Assembly: GCA_943788245.1 (NCBI GenBank)
Contig: CALSPN010000026.1
Coordinates: 81,905 to 145,904 of the forward strand
Origin: an uncultured Verrucomicrobiae bacterium
GTDB taxonomy: Bacteria; Verrucomicrobiota; Verrucomicrobiia; Limisphaerales; AAA164-E04
DNA length: 64,000 nucleotides
Reading direction: 5' to 3'
Positions 31,554 to 40,951 of the stretch are shown here, in pieces. Under the pieces are notes generated by a model, which saw only the letters and a program-made list of their open reading frames with translations, had not been told where the DNA came from and did no database searches. Every line of letters begins with the position of its first letter. Position 1 is the first letter of the stretch. A program made the position numbers and the translations under genes.

Positions 31554-32204
31554 TTAAAATGCTTCCGGCTTCAAGTTTTTTCCCAGATAAAGCACTTCTT
31601 CCCTGGGCAAATCCGCATACTCCAGTTTGCGGAACCCTATTTTTTTAAAAAAGGATAGCGCACTGTGGTTTTCCGGATGCATTCCCAGATGAACGCCAGG
31701 ACAGCCTTGCTTTTGAAGCACCTGAAATAATTCCTGGATCCAGTTACTTCCGTTTCCCATGCCTCGAACATGCTCGAGCAATGCAATATGAAAATGAGCA
31801 GGATAGTCATGCAACCATTCGGGACGATACATTGAATAATCGAACAGGGAAGCCAACAAGGCATCGTCTGGACTGTCAGATGTTCCATCATGAAGCTGAA
31901 CTTGCCTGCCCTTTTGGATTCCTGGAAGCCACTCAGTCAAGAACCAGTTTTGATAGCTTACTGTGTCACTGACGGCCGCAAGATATCCACAAAGCCCAAG
32001 ATTGTTCTCCATGACCCAAACCATCTCTGGCTGATGATGCAGGTAGGAGCCCAGATAAAGATCACCAAGCAGGAGGGTATCTTCGTATATATGGCGGGCA
32101 TCGTGACCTGCATTTGCAGTTCGGATACAAATTTGATAGAGAGCCTTTTTGTCTCCAGCTTGATAAGGGCGTTTGTCGGGGTGATTGTGTTGTATTAAGC
32201 TCAT
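31554..32204 (-). CDS. GNAT N-acetyltransferase, O-GlcNAcase-associated type
   Basis: The ATG at 32204 gives MSLIQHNHPDKRPYQAGDKK and about 216 residues; the longer track ORF adds an implausible hydrophobic N-terminus antisense to the ftsH leader. The GNAT core reads ALYQICIRTANAGHDARHIYED..LGDLYLGSYL and ends with GVHLGMHPENHSALSFFKKIGF, the acetyl-CoA-binding motif region. This layout resembles the acetyltransferase-like domain found fused to O-GlcNAc hydrolases. It is probably co-transcribed with the SIS gene and divergent from ftsH. Confidence 0.82.
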   Translation of the reverse strand: MSLIQHNHPDKRPYQAGDKKALYQICIRTANAGHDARHIYEDTLLLGDLYLGSYLHHQPEMVWVMENNLGLCGYLAAVSDTVSYQNWFLTEWLPGIQKGRQVQLHDGTSDSPDDALLASLFDYSMYRPEWLHDYPAHFHIALLEHVRGMGNGSNWIQELFQVLQKQGCPGVHLGMHPENHSALSFFKKIGFRKLEYADLPREEVLYLGKNLKPEAF

Positions 32205-32363
32205 GTATGCGGAGTTTAAAATATCTTTTGCGCTCGAAGCCAAAGAGCGCAGGAAAAACGACAGGTTGATTGAGATAAAGCACGGCGTTACAGAAACAAT
32301 GAGGTCCATGGTATAGATGGTTGCATCCAACATGCGCAAGGTGTAACGTCTACATAATTTACG

Positions 32364-34424
32364 ATGCCAAAGAACGCACCAAAAAATAACAAACCAGACG
32401 AAGACAACGAAAATGGCGAAATGAAAGTTCCGCCAAAGACTCTTCTGATCTGGATAGCCATCCTGGGACTTATTCCATTGATCATGTTCCTGCAACGCCA
32501 GAATGAAGCTGGTAATCAGGAAACCATCAACTATGCCGAGCTACAGTTCATGGTCGAAAACGACCTCGTGGAAAAAGGTGTGATCAACTACGACCCTCAG
32601 AGTCGCCTTCAGGAGATTACTGGTCTTTATAAAGAACACACGGTCAGCAACGGCGGACAGATAGACTATATATTGGATGAGGAACAAGCTCAGTCACTGA
32701 AGGCCTTTCACATCAAGACAGTCTTGATGGAACCTCTTGAGATAAAGATGCTTGAAAGCTCAAAATTTCGGGCTACCCAACCAAATACCATGCTGACGGG
32801 TTTCCTGTTTTCTATTTTACCGTTCCTGATCATTGCAGCTCTCGTTTACTTCTTTCTCATCAGACAGATACGCAACGCAGGCAAGGGAGCACTGAGTTTT
32901 GGAAAAAGCAAGGCCCGCATGCTGAGCAAAGATAAGAATCGCACCACTTTCAAGGATGTTGCAGGTGTGGATGAAGCCAAGGAGGAGGTTTCCGAGCTGG
33001 TAGAATTCCTGAAAGATCCGAAAAAATTCCAGAAACTCGGAGGTCGTATCCCAAAAGGAATCCTAATGATAGGCTCACCCGGCACAGGCAAGACACTCCT
33101 GGCCAAGGCAATTGCAGGGGAAGCGGATGCATCTTTTTTCAGTATCAGTGGATCCGATTTCGTCGAGATGTTTGTTGGCGTAGGAGCAAGTCGAGTAAGG
33201 GACATGTTTGAGCAGGCCCGCAAGAGCACCCCGTGTCTTATTTTCATTGATGAAATCGATGCAGTGGGTCGCAGCCGCGGTCATGGACTGGGCGGCGGCA
33301 ACGACGAGCGTGAACAGACGCTAAATGCGTTGCTCGTGGAGATGGACGGATTCGACACACAGGAGGGAATCATCATTATTGCGGCAACCAATCGCCCGGA
33401 TGTGCTGGACCCGGCGCTGCTTCGGCCCGGTCGATTTGATCGCCAGATTTCCGTTAATCTACCCGACATCAAAGGTCGTGAGCAGATCCTCAAGGTCCAT
33501 GCCAAGAATGTCAAACTGGGCCCAGATGTGGACCTGGGCGTCATAGCACGAGGCACTCCGGGCTATTCCGGCGCAGAGCTGGCCAATCTTCTCAACGAAG
33601 CTGCGCTCATTGCCGCACGCGCCAATCGTAAATCCATCGGCATGTTGGAATTGGAAGAAGCTCGTGACAAAGTGAGGTGGGGTCGTGAGCGAAGAAGTCT
33701 GGCCATGACAGACGAGGACAAGAAAATCACTGCATGGCACGAAGCAGGCCATGCCATTGTCAATGTCATGCTGGAGCACACCCACCCTCTTCACAAGGTC
33801 ACCATCATTCCTCGTGGGCAGTCTCTGGGTTCCACAATGTCGCTTCCAAAGCAGGATATTTTAAATCGTCAGAAAAAAGAAATGGAGGACATGATTGCCG
33901 TCACCATGGCAGGCCGCATCGCAGAGGAAGTTGTCACAAATGATATGTCCACAGGAGCTGCAGGTGATATTCAGCAAGCCACCCAATTGGCGAAGGCCAT
34001 GGTTTGTCAATACGGCATGAGCAAACGCCTGGGAATGGTTCAATATGGAGGAGACGACAGCGATTACGTTTTTCTGGGTAAGGACATGGCAAGATCAAAG
34101 GCCTACAGCGAGCATACCTCTCAGGAAATCGATACAGAGGTGAAGCGACTGATCGATGATGGTTTCAACACAGCAAAGACTTTGATCGATGACAACAGGC
34201 CAAAACTTGAATTGATTGCCAACAGCCTTCTGGAATACGAAACACTGGATGGGGCTCAAGTCGAAGAAATCGTTCGTACGGGAAAGTTCAATCCGCCTCA
34301 AGCACCAGCGGATCCGCCCACTCCACCCATGGGGGCTCAGGCCGTCACGTCAACACCCGAGCCTGAGACACCCAAAACTGAATTGGACCCAGGATTTGGA
34401 GGAGCGTCTCCAGCGACTGCCTGA
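32364..34424 (+). CDS. ftsH: ATP-dependent zinc metalloprotease FtsH
   Basis: A membrane-bound AAA+ protease of 686 residues for quality control of membrane and regulatory proteins. Transmembrane helices lie at about 25-43 and 143-167, with a periplasmic segment between. Walker A GSPGTGKT is at 237-244, Walker B LIFIDEID at 292-299, the second region of homology ends [20 protein letters not shown], and the zinc site HEAGH is at 459-463. The C-terminal tail is long and Pro-rich ([13 protein letters not shown]). rpe follows 15 bp after the stop. A clean, unbroken frame. Confidence 0.98.
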   Translation: MPKNAPKNNKPDEDNENGEMKVPPKTLLIWIAILGLIPLIMFLQRQNEAGNQETINYAELQFMVENDLVEKGVINYDPQSRLQEITGLYKEHTVSNGGQIDYILDEEQAQSLKAFHIKTVLMEPLEIKMLESSKFRATQPNTMLTGFLFSILPFLIIAALVYFFLIRQIRNAGKGALSFGKSKARMLSKDKNRTTFKDVAGVDEAKEEVSELVEFLKDPKKFQKLGGRIPKGILMIGSPGTGKTLLAKAIAGEADASFFSISGSDFVEMFVGVGASRVRDMFEQARKSTPCLIFIDEIDAVGRSRGHGLGGGNDEREQTLNALLVEMDGFDTQEGIIIIAATNRPDVLDPALLRPGRFDRQISVNLPDIKGREQILKVHAKNVKLGPDVDLGVIARGTPGYSGAELANLLNEAALIAARANRKSIGMLELEEARDKVRWGRERRSLAMTDEDKKITAWHEAGHAIVNVMLEHTHPLHKVTIIPRGQSLGSTMSLPKQDILNRQKKEMEDMIAVTMAGRIAEEVVTNDMSTGAAGDIQQATQLAKAMVCQYGMSKRLGMVQYGGDDSDYVFLGKDMARSKAYSEHTSQEIDTEVKRLIDDGFNTAKTLIDDNRPKLELIANSLLEYETLDGAQVEEIVRTGKFNPPQAPADPPTPPMGAQAVTSTPEPETPKTELDPGFGGASPATA

Positions 34425-34438
34425 CCTAGGAATTGCTG

Positions 34439-35173
34439 ATGAGTGGAAAGGACACCCGCCATCCTTTGATCATCGCGCCGTCCTTGCTAGCGGCGCATTT
34501 TGGCCATTTTCACAGGGATTCAGAGCGCGTCGGACGTTCTGGAGCGGAATGGCTTCATCTGGACATCATGGATGGGCATTTCGTGCCCAACCTGAGCTTT
34601 GGTCCAGATGTGGTCAAGGCCCTGAGAAAGCACTCTTCCTTGCTGTTCGACGTTCACCTGATGTGTTCAAAACCTGATACCCTGCTGAAGCTTTTTAAAG
34701 AAGCAGGAGCAGATGCCATCACGATTCATGCAGAGTTGGGCAGGAGAGTAGAGGATCTCATCTGGCAGATTCGTTCATTAAATCGAAAAGTAGGTCTGGC
34801 GGTGAACCCGCCTACTTCCATCAAAGATGCAGAACCTTATCTGGATAAGATTGATCTTCTTTTGGTGATGACAGTCAACCCAGGATTTGGAGGGCAATCG
34901 TTCATTGAAGAAACACTGCCTAAAATCCAACAAGCTCAAAAATGGAGGAAGGACCGCAAGCTCAATTTCCGCATCCAGGTGGACGGAGGTATCAACGACA
35001 AAACAGGCGCCATGTGCGCTCGCGAGGGTGCAGATACATTCGTGAGTGGATCCCATTTATTCAAACAACGAAACATGCGATATGGAGTGAAAAAATTGCG
35101 TCGAGCCTGCCATGAGGCAACTGAATTTTCAGAACGCATGAATTCAGAACGCATGAAAACAGTCCAGTCATAG
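34439..35173 (+). CDS. rpe: Ribulose-phosphate 3-epimerase
   Basis: Interconverts ribulose 5-phosphate and xylulose 5-phosphate in the pentose phosphate pathway. A TIM barrel with IAPSLLAAHFGHF, HLDIMDGHFVPNLSFGPDVV, FDVHLMCSKP, VNPGFGGQSFIEE and QVDGGINDKT, which include the metal and catalytic residues. The ATG at 34439 is preceded by TAGGA at a good distance; the track's TTG at 34433 is less likely. The C-terminus is extended by about 15 residues and includes a 15-bp tandem duplication (35128-35157, SERMN/SERMK). It forms a two-gene unit with ftsH. Confidence 0.96.
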   Translation: MSGKDTRHPLIIAPSLLAAHFGHFHRDSERVGRSGAEWLHLDIMDGHFVPNLSFGPDVVKALRKHSSLLFDVHLMCSKPDTLLKLFKEAGADAITIHAELGRRVEDLIWQIRSLNRKVGLAVNPPTSIKDAEPYLDKIDLLLVMTVNPGFGGQSFIEETLPKIQQAQKWRKDRKLNFRIQVDGGINDKTGAMCAREGADTFVSGSHLFKQRNMRYGVKKLRRACHEATEFSERMNSERMKTVQS

Positions 35174-35215
35174 GGAATATTTACAGGGCCGATCGAATCA
35201 GGATTCACTGATTCC

Positions 35216-35860
35216 TTATTCAGTATTTTTGGGAGGCGCTCCTCTGGTAATGAATGCAACGATGTCCTTCAGGTCTTGCAGTGAATACAAGCGGACGATG
35301 CTCTGCATTAATCCACCCTCGATATCTCTAACATCATAACCACGCATTCCGGTTTGGTATTTCCTCAATTGCTCCATCAAATACCAATCTTCCTGCACGT
35401 TCAATGGTGGCGCCTTCAGGCTCTGATTTCCCTGCCCTTGAGCCCCATGGCAACTTGAGCAAACGGCAAACAGCAGTTTCCCTCTTTCAGGATTCCCTCG
35501 TATCAACTTGAGATGATCGGGTGCCGGCAGAGATTCGATATGTGCCGCAAGCTCCTTCCAGATAATGGGATTGTCGTATTGCTTTACGACGGAGTGCATT
35601 AAGAATTCGCTCTTGTTTTGTTCTTTTGCACCACGTATCCCTTGCTTGAATTTACTTAATTGATGCATCACATACCAGGAAGGCAACCCATCGAGGATTG
35701 GACCGCGTTGCATTTCCCGGGTGCTATGGCAAACCATGCATGAGTCATATACTTCAGATGATCTGGTGCTTGCCCTTGAAATTTGTGATTCAGCAAGCGT
35801 GGGGCTCAAGGGAACCATCAAAAGCGCGATACAGGACACGACTCGTTTGAGTTGGGACAT
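35216..35860 (-). CDS. Di-haem class I cytochrome c, periplasmic
   Basis: The ATG at 35860 gives MSQLKRVVSCIALLMVPLSP, a signal peptide, and a mature protein with two haem-binding motifs: CMVCH in the first domain and CSSCH in the second (AVCSSCHGAQGQG). Each is followed by a methionine-containing repeat (RKYQTGMRGYDVRDIEG; SKFKQGIRGAKEQNKSE), so the two halves are related duplications. This matches the c553/c4-like two-domain cytochromes that pass electrons to oxidases. It is convergent with rpe and partly divergent from the pseudopilin gene. Confidence 0.9.
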   Translation of the reverse strand: MSQLKRVVSCIALLMVPLSPTLAESQISRASTRSSEVYDSCMVCHSTREMQRGPILDGLPSWYVMHQLSKFKQGIRGAKEQNKSEFLMHSVVKQYDNPIIWKELAAHIESLPAPDHLKLIRGNPERGKLLFAVCSSCHGAQGQGNQSLKAPPLNVQEDWYLMEQLRKYQTGMRGYDVRDIEGGLMQSIVRLYSLQDLKDIVAFITRGAPPKNTE

Positions 35861-35947
35861 GCCTGATCGAAAGATTTGGTGTATTGCAAAAGCTCGCATT
35901 TTTCCTACCATAACCCAATGCACAGCCATGAGCCAGATCATGATTGA

Positions 35948-36670
35948 ATGAACAGGAGAACACGACAGCACCAATCAGCATTTACACTGATCGAATTGCT
36001 GGTAGTGATCGCGATCATTGCCATTCTGGCCTCCATGCTGCTGCCAGCGCTGAGTAAGGCGAAGGAGCAGGGAAAACGTGCCGTCTGCAAATCCAATCAA
36101 CGTCAGGTCGTGTTGACGATGCTGATGTATGCCAATGACAATGAGCAAAAATTTCCGGAAGGTCTGAGAGACAACGGAGTTGAGCATTTCTCCTTCATAC
36201 ACTCCAGAGTCTTTGATTACATGCGTGTCAGTGGCGGTTTATCGACAAATTCCTTCAGTTGCCCAAACAACCAGAAGTGGTTTCGTGTGCAGCCCGGCGT
36301 AGGCTACCGTCTGGGCTATTACTTTCTCTGGGGGCACGGGACCGACAAGGACCCACGTGACCGCAGTGCCGATTATCAGGATGATCCATGGCCATGGGAT
36401 TCCCCTCAGCGAGCCACAGATGATCCAAACCTTCCCATGATCAGTGATGTTATTGAGAAAGGCACCGTGAATCCCCCCATTACCTCGTCACCTCACGGCG
36501 CCACAGGGCCGGTTAAAAGTGGCGAGAACTCATTTCCTGAGCCTGAAACCATCAAATCTCAAGGTGGCCATGTCGGCTTGGTTGACGGTTCCGTCAACTG
36601 GCGAAAACAATCAGAGATGCGACCCCACAATGCCACTATCCCTTCAGGTCGCATCATTGGATATTGGTAA
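35948..36670 (+). CDS. Pseudopilin-like protein with prepilin N-terminus
   Basis: 240 residues. [20 protein letters not shown] is a class III-type prepilin signal with cleavage before the Phe, followed by the usual hydrophobic helix ([21 protein letters not shown]) and [29 protein letters not shown]. The C-terminal [15 protein letters not shown] is a degenerate form of the H-x-DG tail seen in the other copy at 19.3 kb. Function is unknown. Its stop overlaps a possible TTG start in the ribulokinase frame, and the real ribulokinase start is 30 bp on. Confidence 0.92.
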   Translation: MNRRTRQHQSAFTLIELLVVIAIIAILASMLLPALSKAKEQGKRAVCKSNQRQVVLTMLMYANDNEQKFPEGLRDNGVEHFSFIHSRVFDYMRVSGGLSTNSFSCPNNQKWFRVQPGVGYRLGYYFLWGHGTDKDPRDRSADYQDDPWPWDSPQRATDDPNLPMISDVIEKGTVNPPITSSPHGATGPVKSGENSFPEPETIKSQGGHVGLVDGSVNWRKQSEMRPHNATIPSGRIIGYW

Positions 36671-36699
36671 TCAAATATCGAACAAAACCCCCGAAGAAA

Positions 36700-38376
36700 A
36701 TGTCACCCACAAGTTATGCTTTAGGACTGGATTACGGCACCAATTCAGTGAGATGCCTTATCATTGACGCTCAAAGCGGCCAGGAAGCAGCAAGTGCTGT
36801 GGCCCTTTATGAGCATGGACAGCAAGGGATTGTAAGCAACCCGAAAATACCTGATTTGGCGCGCCAGCATCCAGAGGATTATTTGAAGGGGGCCGTTGCC
36901 TCGGTGAAAAAGGCATTAATATTAGCAGCGGAAAACAATGCACAATTCCATCCTGATCAGATTCTGGGAATTGGTATCGACGCGACTGGCAGCACTCCCA
37001 TGCCTATCGACAAAAATGGGAATTCCCTTGTCAGGCAGCCCCAGTTTGCTGATGAGCCTGCTGCCATGGCGTGGCTATGGAAAGATCATACGGCATCCGA
37101 AGAAGCACAAAAGCTGACTGCAGCAGCCTCCGTGGATAAACCTGAGTATCTCGAGAAATGCGGCGGCAACTATTCATCAGAGTGGTTCTGGGCAAAACTG
37201 TGGCGCTGTGTGCAGTCAAATCCAGAAGTGGTTGCCGCTGCATATAGCTGGATTGAAATATCCGATTGGATACCGGCAATTTTAACCGGCAAAGAACAAA
37301 ACCCTGTTCGAAACATTTGTGCTGCTGGCCATAAAGCCCTCTACAACACAGATTGGGGGGGCTATCCCGACGAGGCTTTTCTGGCAGCACGGCACCCAGA
37401 GCTGGCAAGAATCAGAAGATCTCTGGACGGTGCCATAGTCCAGCCAATCCACGAACCAGCAGGACATTTGAGTCCATCCTGGGCATCGAAATTGGGGCTG
37501 AAGCCAGGAACTCCCATTGCGACAGGAGCATTGGATGCCCACATGGGAGCAGTTGGCTGTGGAATCAAGCAAGGTACCATGGTCAAGATCATGGGAACTT
37601 CGACTTGCGATATTATCGTAGCACCACAAATACAGGAACTACCGTTCATTCCTGGGTTATGTGGAATTGTGTCTGAGTCCGTCTTGCCCGATCATCATGG
37701 ATTAGAGGCAGGACAATCTGCTGTTGGCGATTTATTTGGTTGGTGGGTAGATACCATTCTAGGTGATTCCGCTCATACGCATGCTTCCTTGACTGATGAA
37801 GCAATTTTACTGAAACCTGGAGAAACTGGTTTATTGGCTCTGGACTGGAATAATGGAAATAGATGCCTGCTGTGCGATCCACAGCTCACGGGACTGATCC
37901 TAGGCCAAACCATACAAACCAGACCATCAGAGATATACCGTGCATTGATCGAAGCTACTGCATTTGGAGCGAGGATGATTCTTGAGCAAATGGCCCGCCA
38001 TGGGATTCCGGTAAATAAAGTCATTGCTTGTGGTGGCTTGGCAGAACAAAACCCCATGCTCATGCAAATTTATGCAGATATTACACATTGCGAGATCCTG
38101 ATTTCCGGCTCCAATCAAACGTGTGCACTGGGGGGAGCCATCGCAGGAAGTGTGGTTGGAGGCATTTACCCAGACATCATGACAGCTCAAAGCCATTTAA
38201 CCTATACCAAACCAATAAGTTACAAGCCGGACCAGGCCTCAAGGATCGTTTACGATTGTTTGTTCAATCTTTACCGGCAGCTGCACGATTCATTCGGCGC
38301 TCAATCGAATCCCAATCCCAGCATGCACGGCGTCATGAAAGAGCTTCTACTGATCCGCCAAAAAGAACGGATTTAA
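36700..38376 (+). CDS. araB: Ribulokinase
   Basis: FGGY-family kinase that phosphorylates L-ribulose, and often other 2-ketopentoses, with ATP. The ATG at 36700 (MSPTSYALGLDYGTNSVRCL) gives 558 residues, normal for AraB. The phosphate-binding motif GLDYGTNSVR, the substrate region GIGIDATGSTPMPID and the C-terminal ATP-binding signature (KVIACGGLAEQNPMLMQIYADI, CALGGAIAGSVVGG) are present. No araA/araD lie nearby, so the pathway must be completed elsewhere. An intrinsic terminator overlaps the stop codon. Confidence 0.95.
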   Translation: MSPTSYALGLDYGTNSVRCLIIDAQSGQEAASAVALYEHGQQGIVSNPKIPDLARQHPEDYLKGAVASVKKALILAAENNAQFHPDQILGIGIDATGSTPMPIDKNGNSLVRQPQFADEPAAMAWLWKDHTASEEAQKLTAAASVDKPEYLEKCGGNYSSEWFWAKLWRCVQSNPEVVAAAYSWIEISDWIPAILTGKEQNPVRNICAAGHKALYNTDWGGYPDEAFLAARHPELARIRRSLDGAIVQPIHEPAGHLSPSWASKLGLKPGTPIATGALDAHMGAVGCGIKQGTMVKIMGTSTCDIIVAPQIQELPFIPGLCGIVSESVLPDHHGLEAGQSAVGDLFGWWVDTILGDSAHTHASLTDEAILLKPGETGLLALDWNNGNRCLLCDPQLTGLILGQTIQTRPSEIYRALIEATAFGARMILEQMARHGIPVNKVIACGGLAEQNPMLMQIYADITHCEILISGSNQTCALGGAIAGSVVGGIYPDIMTAQSHLTYTKPISYKPDQASRIVYDCLFNLYRQLHDSFGAQSNPNPSMHGVMKELLLIRQKERI

Positions 38377-38390
38377 GCCGTTCTTTCTTT
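38362..38390 (+). terminator. Intrinsic terminator overlapping the araB stop
   Basis: AAAGAACGG (38362-38370) pairs with CCGTTCTTT (38378-38386) around a 7-nt loop, followed by CTTT. The TAA stop at 38374-38376 lies in the loop. Confidence 0.82.
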
Positions 38391-38889
38391 CACAGCACTT
38401 CCCATAATCAAGCTCCGATGCATTGAAACTCTCAAGCCTCCATCAGAATGCGTGAATGAAAAATCGAATACGATCACCCAAAGGGATGCAAATAAAGATA
38501 GTGCCGCTGAAAAGTCACCTCCACACAACGGTTTCGGAAGAAACTTGAAATGAACTGATTTCTACCTAAAATTCTTTTCTGGAAATCATAAGCCTCAGAA
38601 AATCAAGGGCTCGAAAAGAATCTTTCGGTATTTTTCAACTAACCTCATCACCGAAATATTTGGATAAGAAGCAACCAGGGCCATCAACTATCGGTACGCG
38701 CAAAGAACATTGCCAAAACCACACGCATCCATTTCGATCTGAAAACCCGACCCCTGCTCAGCCGAAGTAGCGAAGAAAGGCAGGAAACAATATACTTCTT
38801 TTTGCAGTCAGATGTATCTTTCAAATTCATCGAAGTAATGGCCGCTGGAGATTCGAGCAGATTTCACAACAAAAAAATTTAACGAGAAC
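38391..38889. other. Gene-free region upstream of the Hpt gene
   Basis: About 500 bp without a credible ORF, tRNA or clear repeat. The 3' end just before the Hpt ATG (CACAACAAAAAAATTTAACGAGAAC) is AT-rich with a weak GAG ribosome-binding motif. It should hold the promoter of the Hpt gene, but no strong -35/-10 pair is obvious. Confidence 0.45.
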
Positions 38890-39270
38890 ATGACTGAGAA
38901 TCTGAGGAAAGAAATTGATGAATTGTCCACAAAGTTAAAGGGCCTTTATCGTGACATTGGAAAGGATGGCACCATGGAGTTGGTTGCAGATTTTCTCGAG
39001 AGCACTCCTGAGAGGTTGAATGAAATGTTAGAGAGTCTGAACTCGCCTGACCTGAAAAATTTAAGAAGACTTGCTCATTCTTACAGGTCTGTCTGCCAGA
39101 TTTACGGCTTGAATTTGATGTCAAGTGTTTGTGCAGATCTGGAGAAATCCGCCTTGGAGGAAGACAAGGTGTCTTCTGAAAAACTGATTAAAGAAATTAA
39201 AGAACTCTTCAAGGCGGTCGTGCCAGTGATGAAGGGGAATCATTGCTCGAAAGAAATTGGAGAGAAATAA
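38890..39270 (+). CDS. Stand-alone Hpt-like (histidine phosphotransfer) protein
   Basis: 126 residues, all helical. The four-helix Hpt pattern is visible: LVADFLESTPERLNEMLESL, then LRRLAHSYRSVCQIYGLNLM around H63, then VCADLEKSALEE. H63 would be the phosphoacceptor. The usual HxxKGS following it is HSYRSV, so the conserved Lys is Arg and the Gly is Ser. Such a small protein would relay phosphate from a hybrid kinase to a response regulator. The window also has a hybrid kinase with a receiver domain (about 48-51 kb), a possible but unproven partner. Confidence 0.7.
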   Translation: MTENLRKEIDELSTKLKGLYRDIGKDGTMELVADFLESTPERLNEMLESLNSPDLKNLRRLAHSYRSVCQIYGLNLMSSVCADLEKSALEEDKVSSEKLIKEIKELFKAVVPVMKGNHCSKEIGEK

Positions 39271-39388
39271 AAAGCTGTATTGAGCTCAGTCCAGGTCTCG
39301 CTCAGAACAACTCTCAATTCTATTTCACCTCCTTCTTCTAACAGGCAGTTGTTGACTTCCCCGCACGATCTCCGTTTCAATCTTGCCT

Positions 39389-40273
39389 ATGATTAAGTCA
39401 ATGACCGGCTATGGCCGGGGAGAGAGCGTGGACAAAGGGTATCGAGTGGTTGCGGAAATCAATTCTGTCAACCGAAAACAACTCGAATTTGCAATGTCTT
39501 TACCTCGGGAATTTGACGCCCTGGAGGGCAAGCTACGCTCTTATTTGAGTGGTTTTCTGTCAAGAGGACGAGTTCAGGTGAGGGTACAACTATCCGATCT
39601 GGAAGGCAACGATTGCGCAGAACCCCGCATCAACCAGCAATTAGCTGAAACCTCTATCAAATCGCTTCAATCACTCGCGTCCAAGATGGGCACAAGGACG
39701 GAGGTCAATTTGGAGCTTCTGACCCGTATTCCAGGTGTCTTGAAAATTGATCCGAAAATCCCGGATGCAGAGAGCATCTGGTCGACCCTGAAATCAGCCG
39801 TTGAACAAGCCATGAAAGGTTTGATTTCAATGAGAGAAACCGAAGGCAAGCACCTTCACAAGGATTTGACAGAACGTATCAAGTCCATGCGTGAATCCCT
39901 TGCACAAATCCAGACGAAAGCTTCAGAGCTGCCGGCTAAGCATCGACAACTATTGATGGATCGATTGAAGCATGCGGGACTTGAACAGATCGACCTCACC
40001 GATGAACGCATACTGAAAGAACTGGTCTTATTTGCTGACAAAAGCGATATAACCGAAGAAATCACCCGGCTTGAAAGCCATTTTGAACATTTCAACTCAC
40101 TTTGTGAGAAGCAGCAACAAGTTGGTCGCAGTCTGGATTTTCTGGCGCAAGAAATGTTCAGAGAAATTAATACGATCGGATCCAAAGCTTCCAACCATGA
40201 AATCGCACACATTGTGGTAACGTTAAAAACGGAATTGGAAAAATTCCGCGAACAAGTGCAAAATCTTGAATAA
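39389..40273 (+). CDS. yicC: YicC/YloC family endoribonuclease
   Basis: Family proteins are recently recognised endoribonucleases affecting small-RNA and mRNA turnover. The ATG at 39389 gives MIKSMTGYGRGESVDKGYRV, the family start; the track's TTG is 6 bp upstream. The N-terminal YicC_N domain (about 1-155) is followed by the DUF1732 C-terminal domain with DKSDITEEITRLESHFEHF and GRSLDFLAQEMFREINTIGSK, both strongly conserved. Length 294 is typical. It is followed by gmk, the usual neighbour. Confidence 0.95.
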   Translation: MIKSMTGYGRGESVDKGYRVVAEINSVNRKQLEFAMSLPREFDALEGKLRSYLSGFLSRGRVQVRVQLSDLEGNDCAEPRINQQLAETSIKSLQSLASKMGTRTEVNLELLTRIPGVLKIDPKIPDAESIWSTLKSAVEQAMKGLISMRETEGKHLHKDLTERIKSMRESLAQIQTKASELPAKHRQLLMDRLKHAGLEQIDLTDERILKELVLFADKSDITEEITRLESHFEHFNSLCEKQQQVGRSLDFLAQEMFREINTIGSKASNHEIAHIVVTLKTELEKFREQVQNLE

Positions 40274-40311
40274 GGAGCCATACTATCGCTACCAGTCAAC
40301 ATATCCCCCTT

Positions 40312-40929
40312 TTGCTTTTGATTACGGCGCCTTCAGGTTCTGGCAAAACCACCCTGTGCCAGAATTTAATGAATGCAGAACCACAGGTAAGCCGGGTCAT
40401 TACCTGCACCACGCGCTCCCCCAGAGCCAACGAGAAGCAAGGGGTTGATTATCACTTTCTGGACAAGAAGGCTTTTGAGGAGGGAATCCAGAACGCCGAT
40501 TTTCTGGAATATGCCGAGGTCTATGGGAACCATTATGGAACTCGAAAGAAGGATATCTTTAATCAACTTGAAGAAGGCCACGATATATTGCTCAATATCG
40601 ACGTGCAAGGGGCAGAAAATATTCGTAACCACGCAAAACATGACCCAAAACTCCATAAATCTCTCGTCACCGTATTCCTGAGCCCTCCGAGTTTTGGTGA
40701 ACTTGAAAGTAGACTAAGAAACCGGGATACCGATCAACAAGAGGTGATTCTCAAGCGACTGGCTCACGCAAAAAGAGAAATTGAGCATTGGGAGTTCTTT
40801 GATTTCCTGATTATATCGGGTTCTGTGAAAGAAGATTTACGCAGGCTGCAAGGCATCGTTCAATCGGAACGCTTGAAAGCGCATCGTCAACAGCTTCCCG
40901 CTGCGATTCAAAATGCGTTGGAAAATTGA
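40312..40929 (+). CDS. gmk: Guanylate kinase
   Basis: Phosphorylates GMP to GDP. The P-loop is APSGSGKTTL, the GMP-binding region is SRVITCTTRSPRANEKQGVDYHF, and LEYAEVYGNHYGT and INIDVQGA (LNIDVQGAENI) are canonical. The TTG at 40312 leaves only five residues before the P-loop strand, shorter than usual. A strong AGGAG (40274-40278) lies 7 nt before an in-frame ATC at 40285, which would add nine residues (IATSQHIPL). No ATG, GTG or further TTG is in frame between the yicC stop and 40312. The true start may therefore be a rare ATC or a sequencing error in an ATG. Function is secure. Confidence 0.94.
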   Translation: MLLITAPSGSGKTTLCQNLMNAEPQVSRVITCTTRSPRANEKQGVDYHFLDKKAFEEGIQNADFLEYAEVYGNHYGTRKKDIFNQLEEGHDILLNIDVQGAENIRNHAKHDPKLHKSLVTVFLSPPSFGELESRLRNRDTDQQEVILKRLAHAKREIEHWEFFDFLIISGSVKEDLRRLQGIVQSERLKAHRQQLPAAIQNALEN

Positions 40930-40951
40930 CTTAACAAAACGCATAGGAAAA

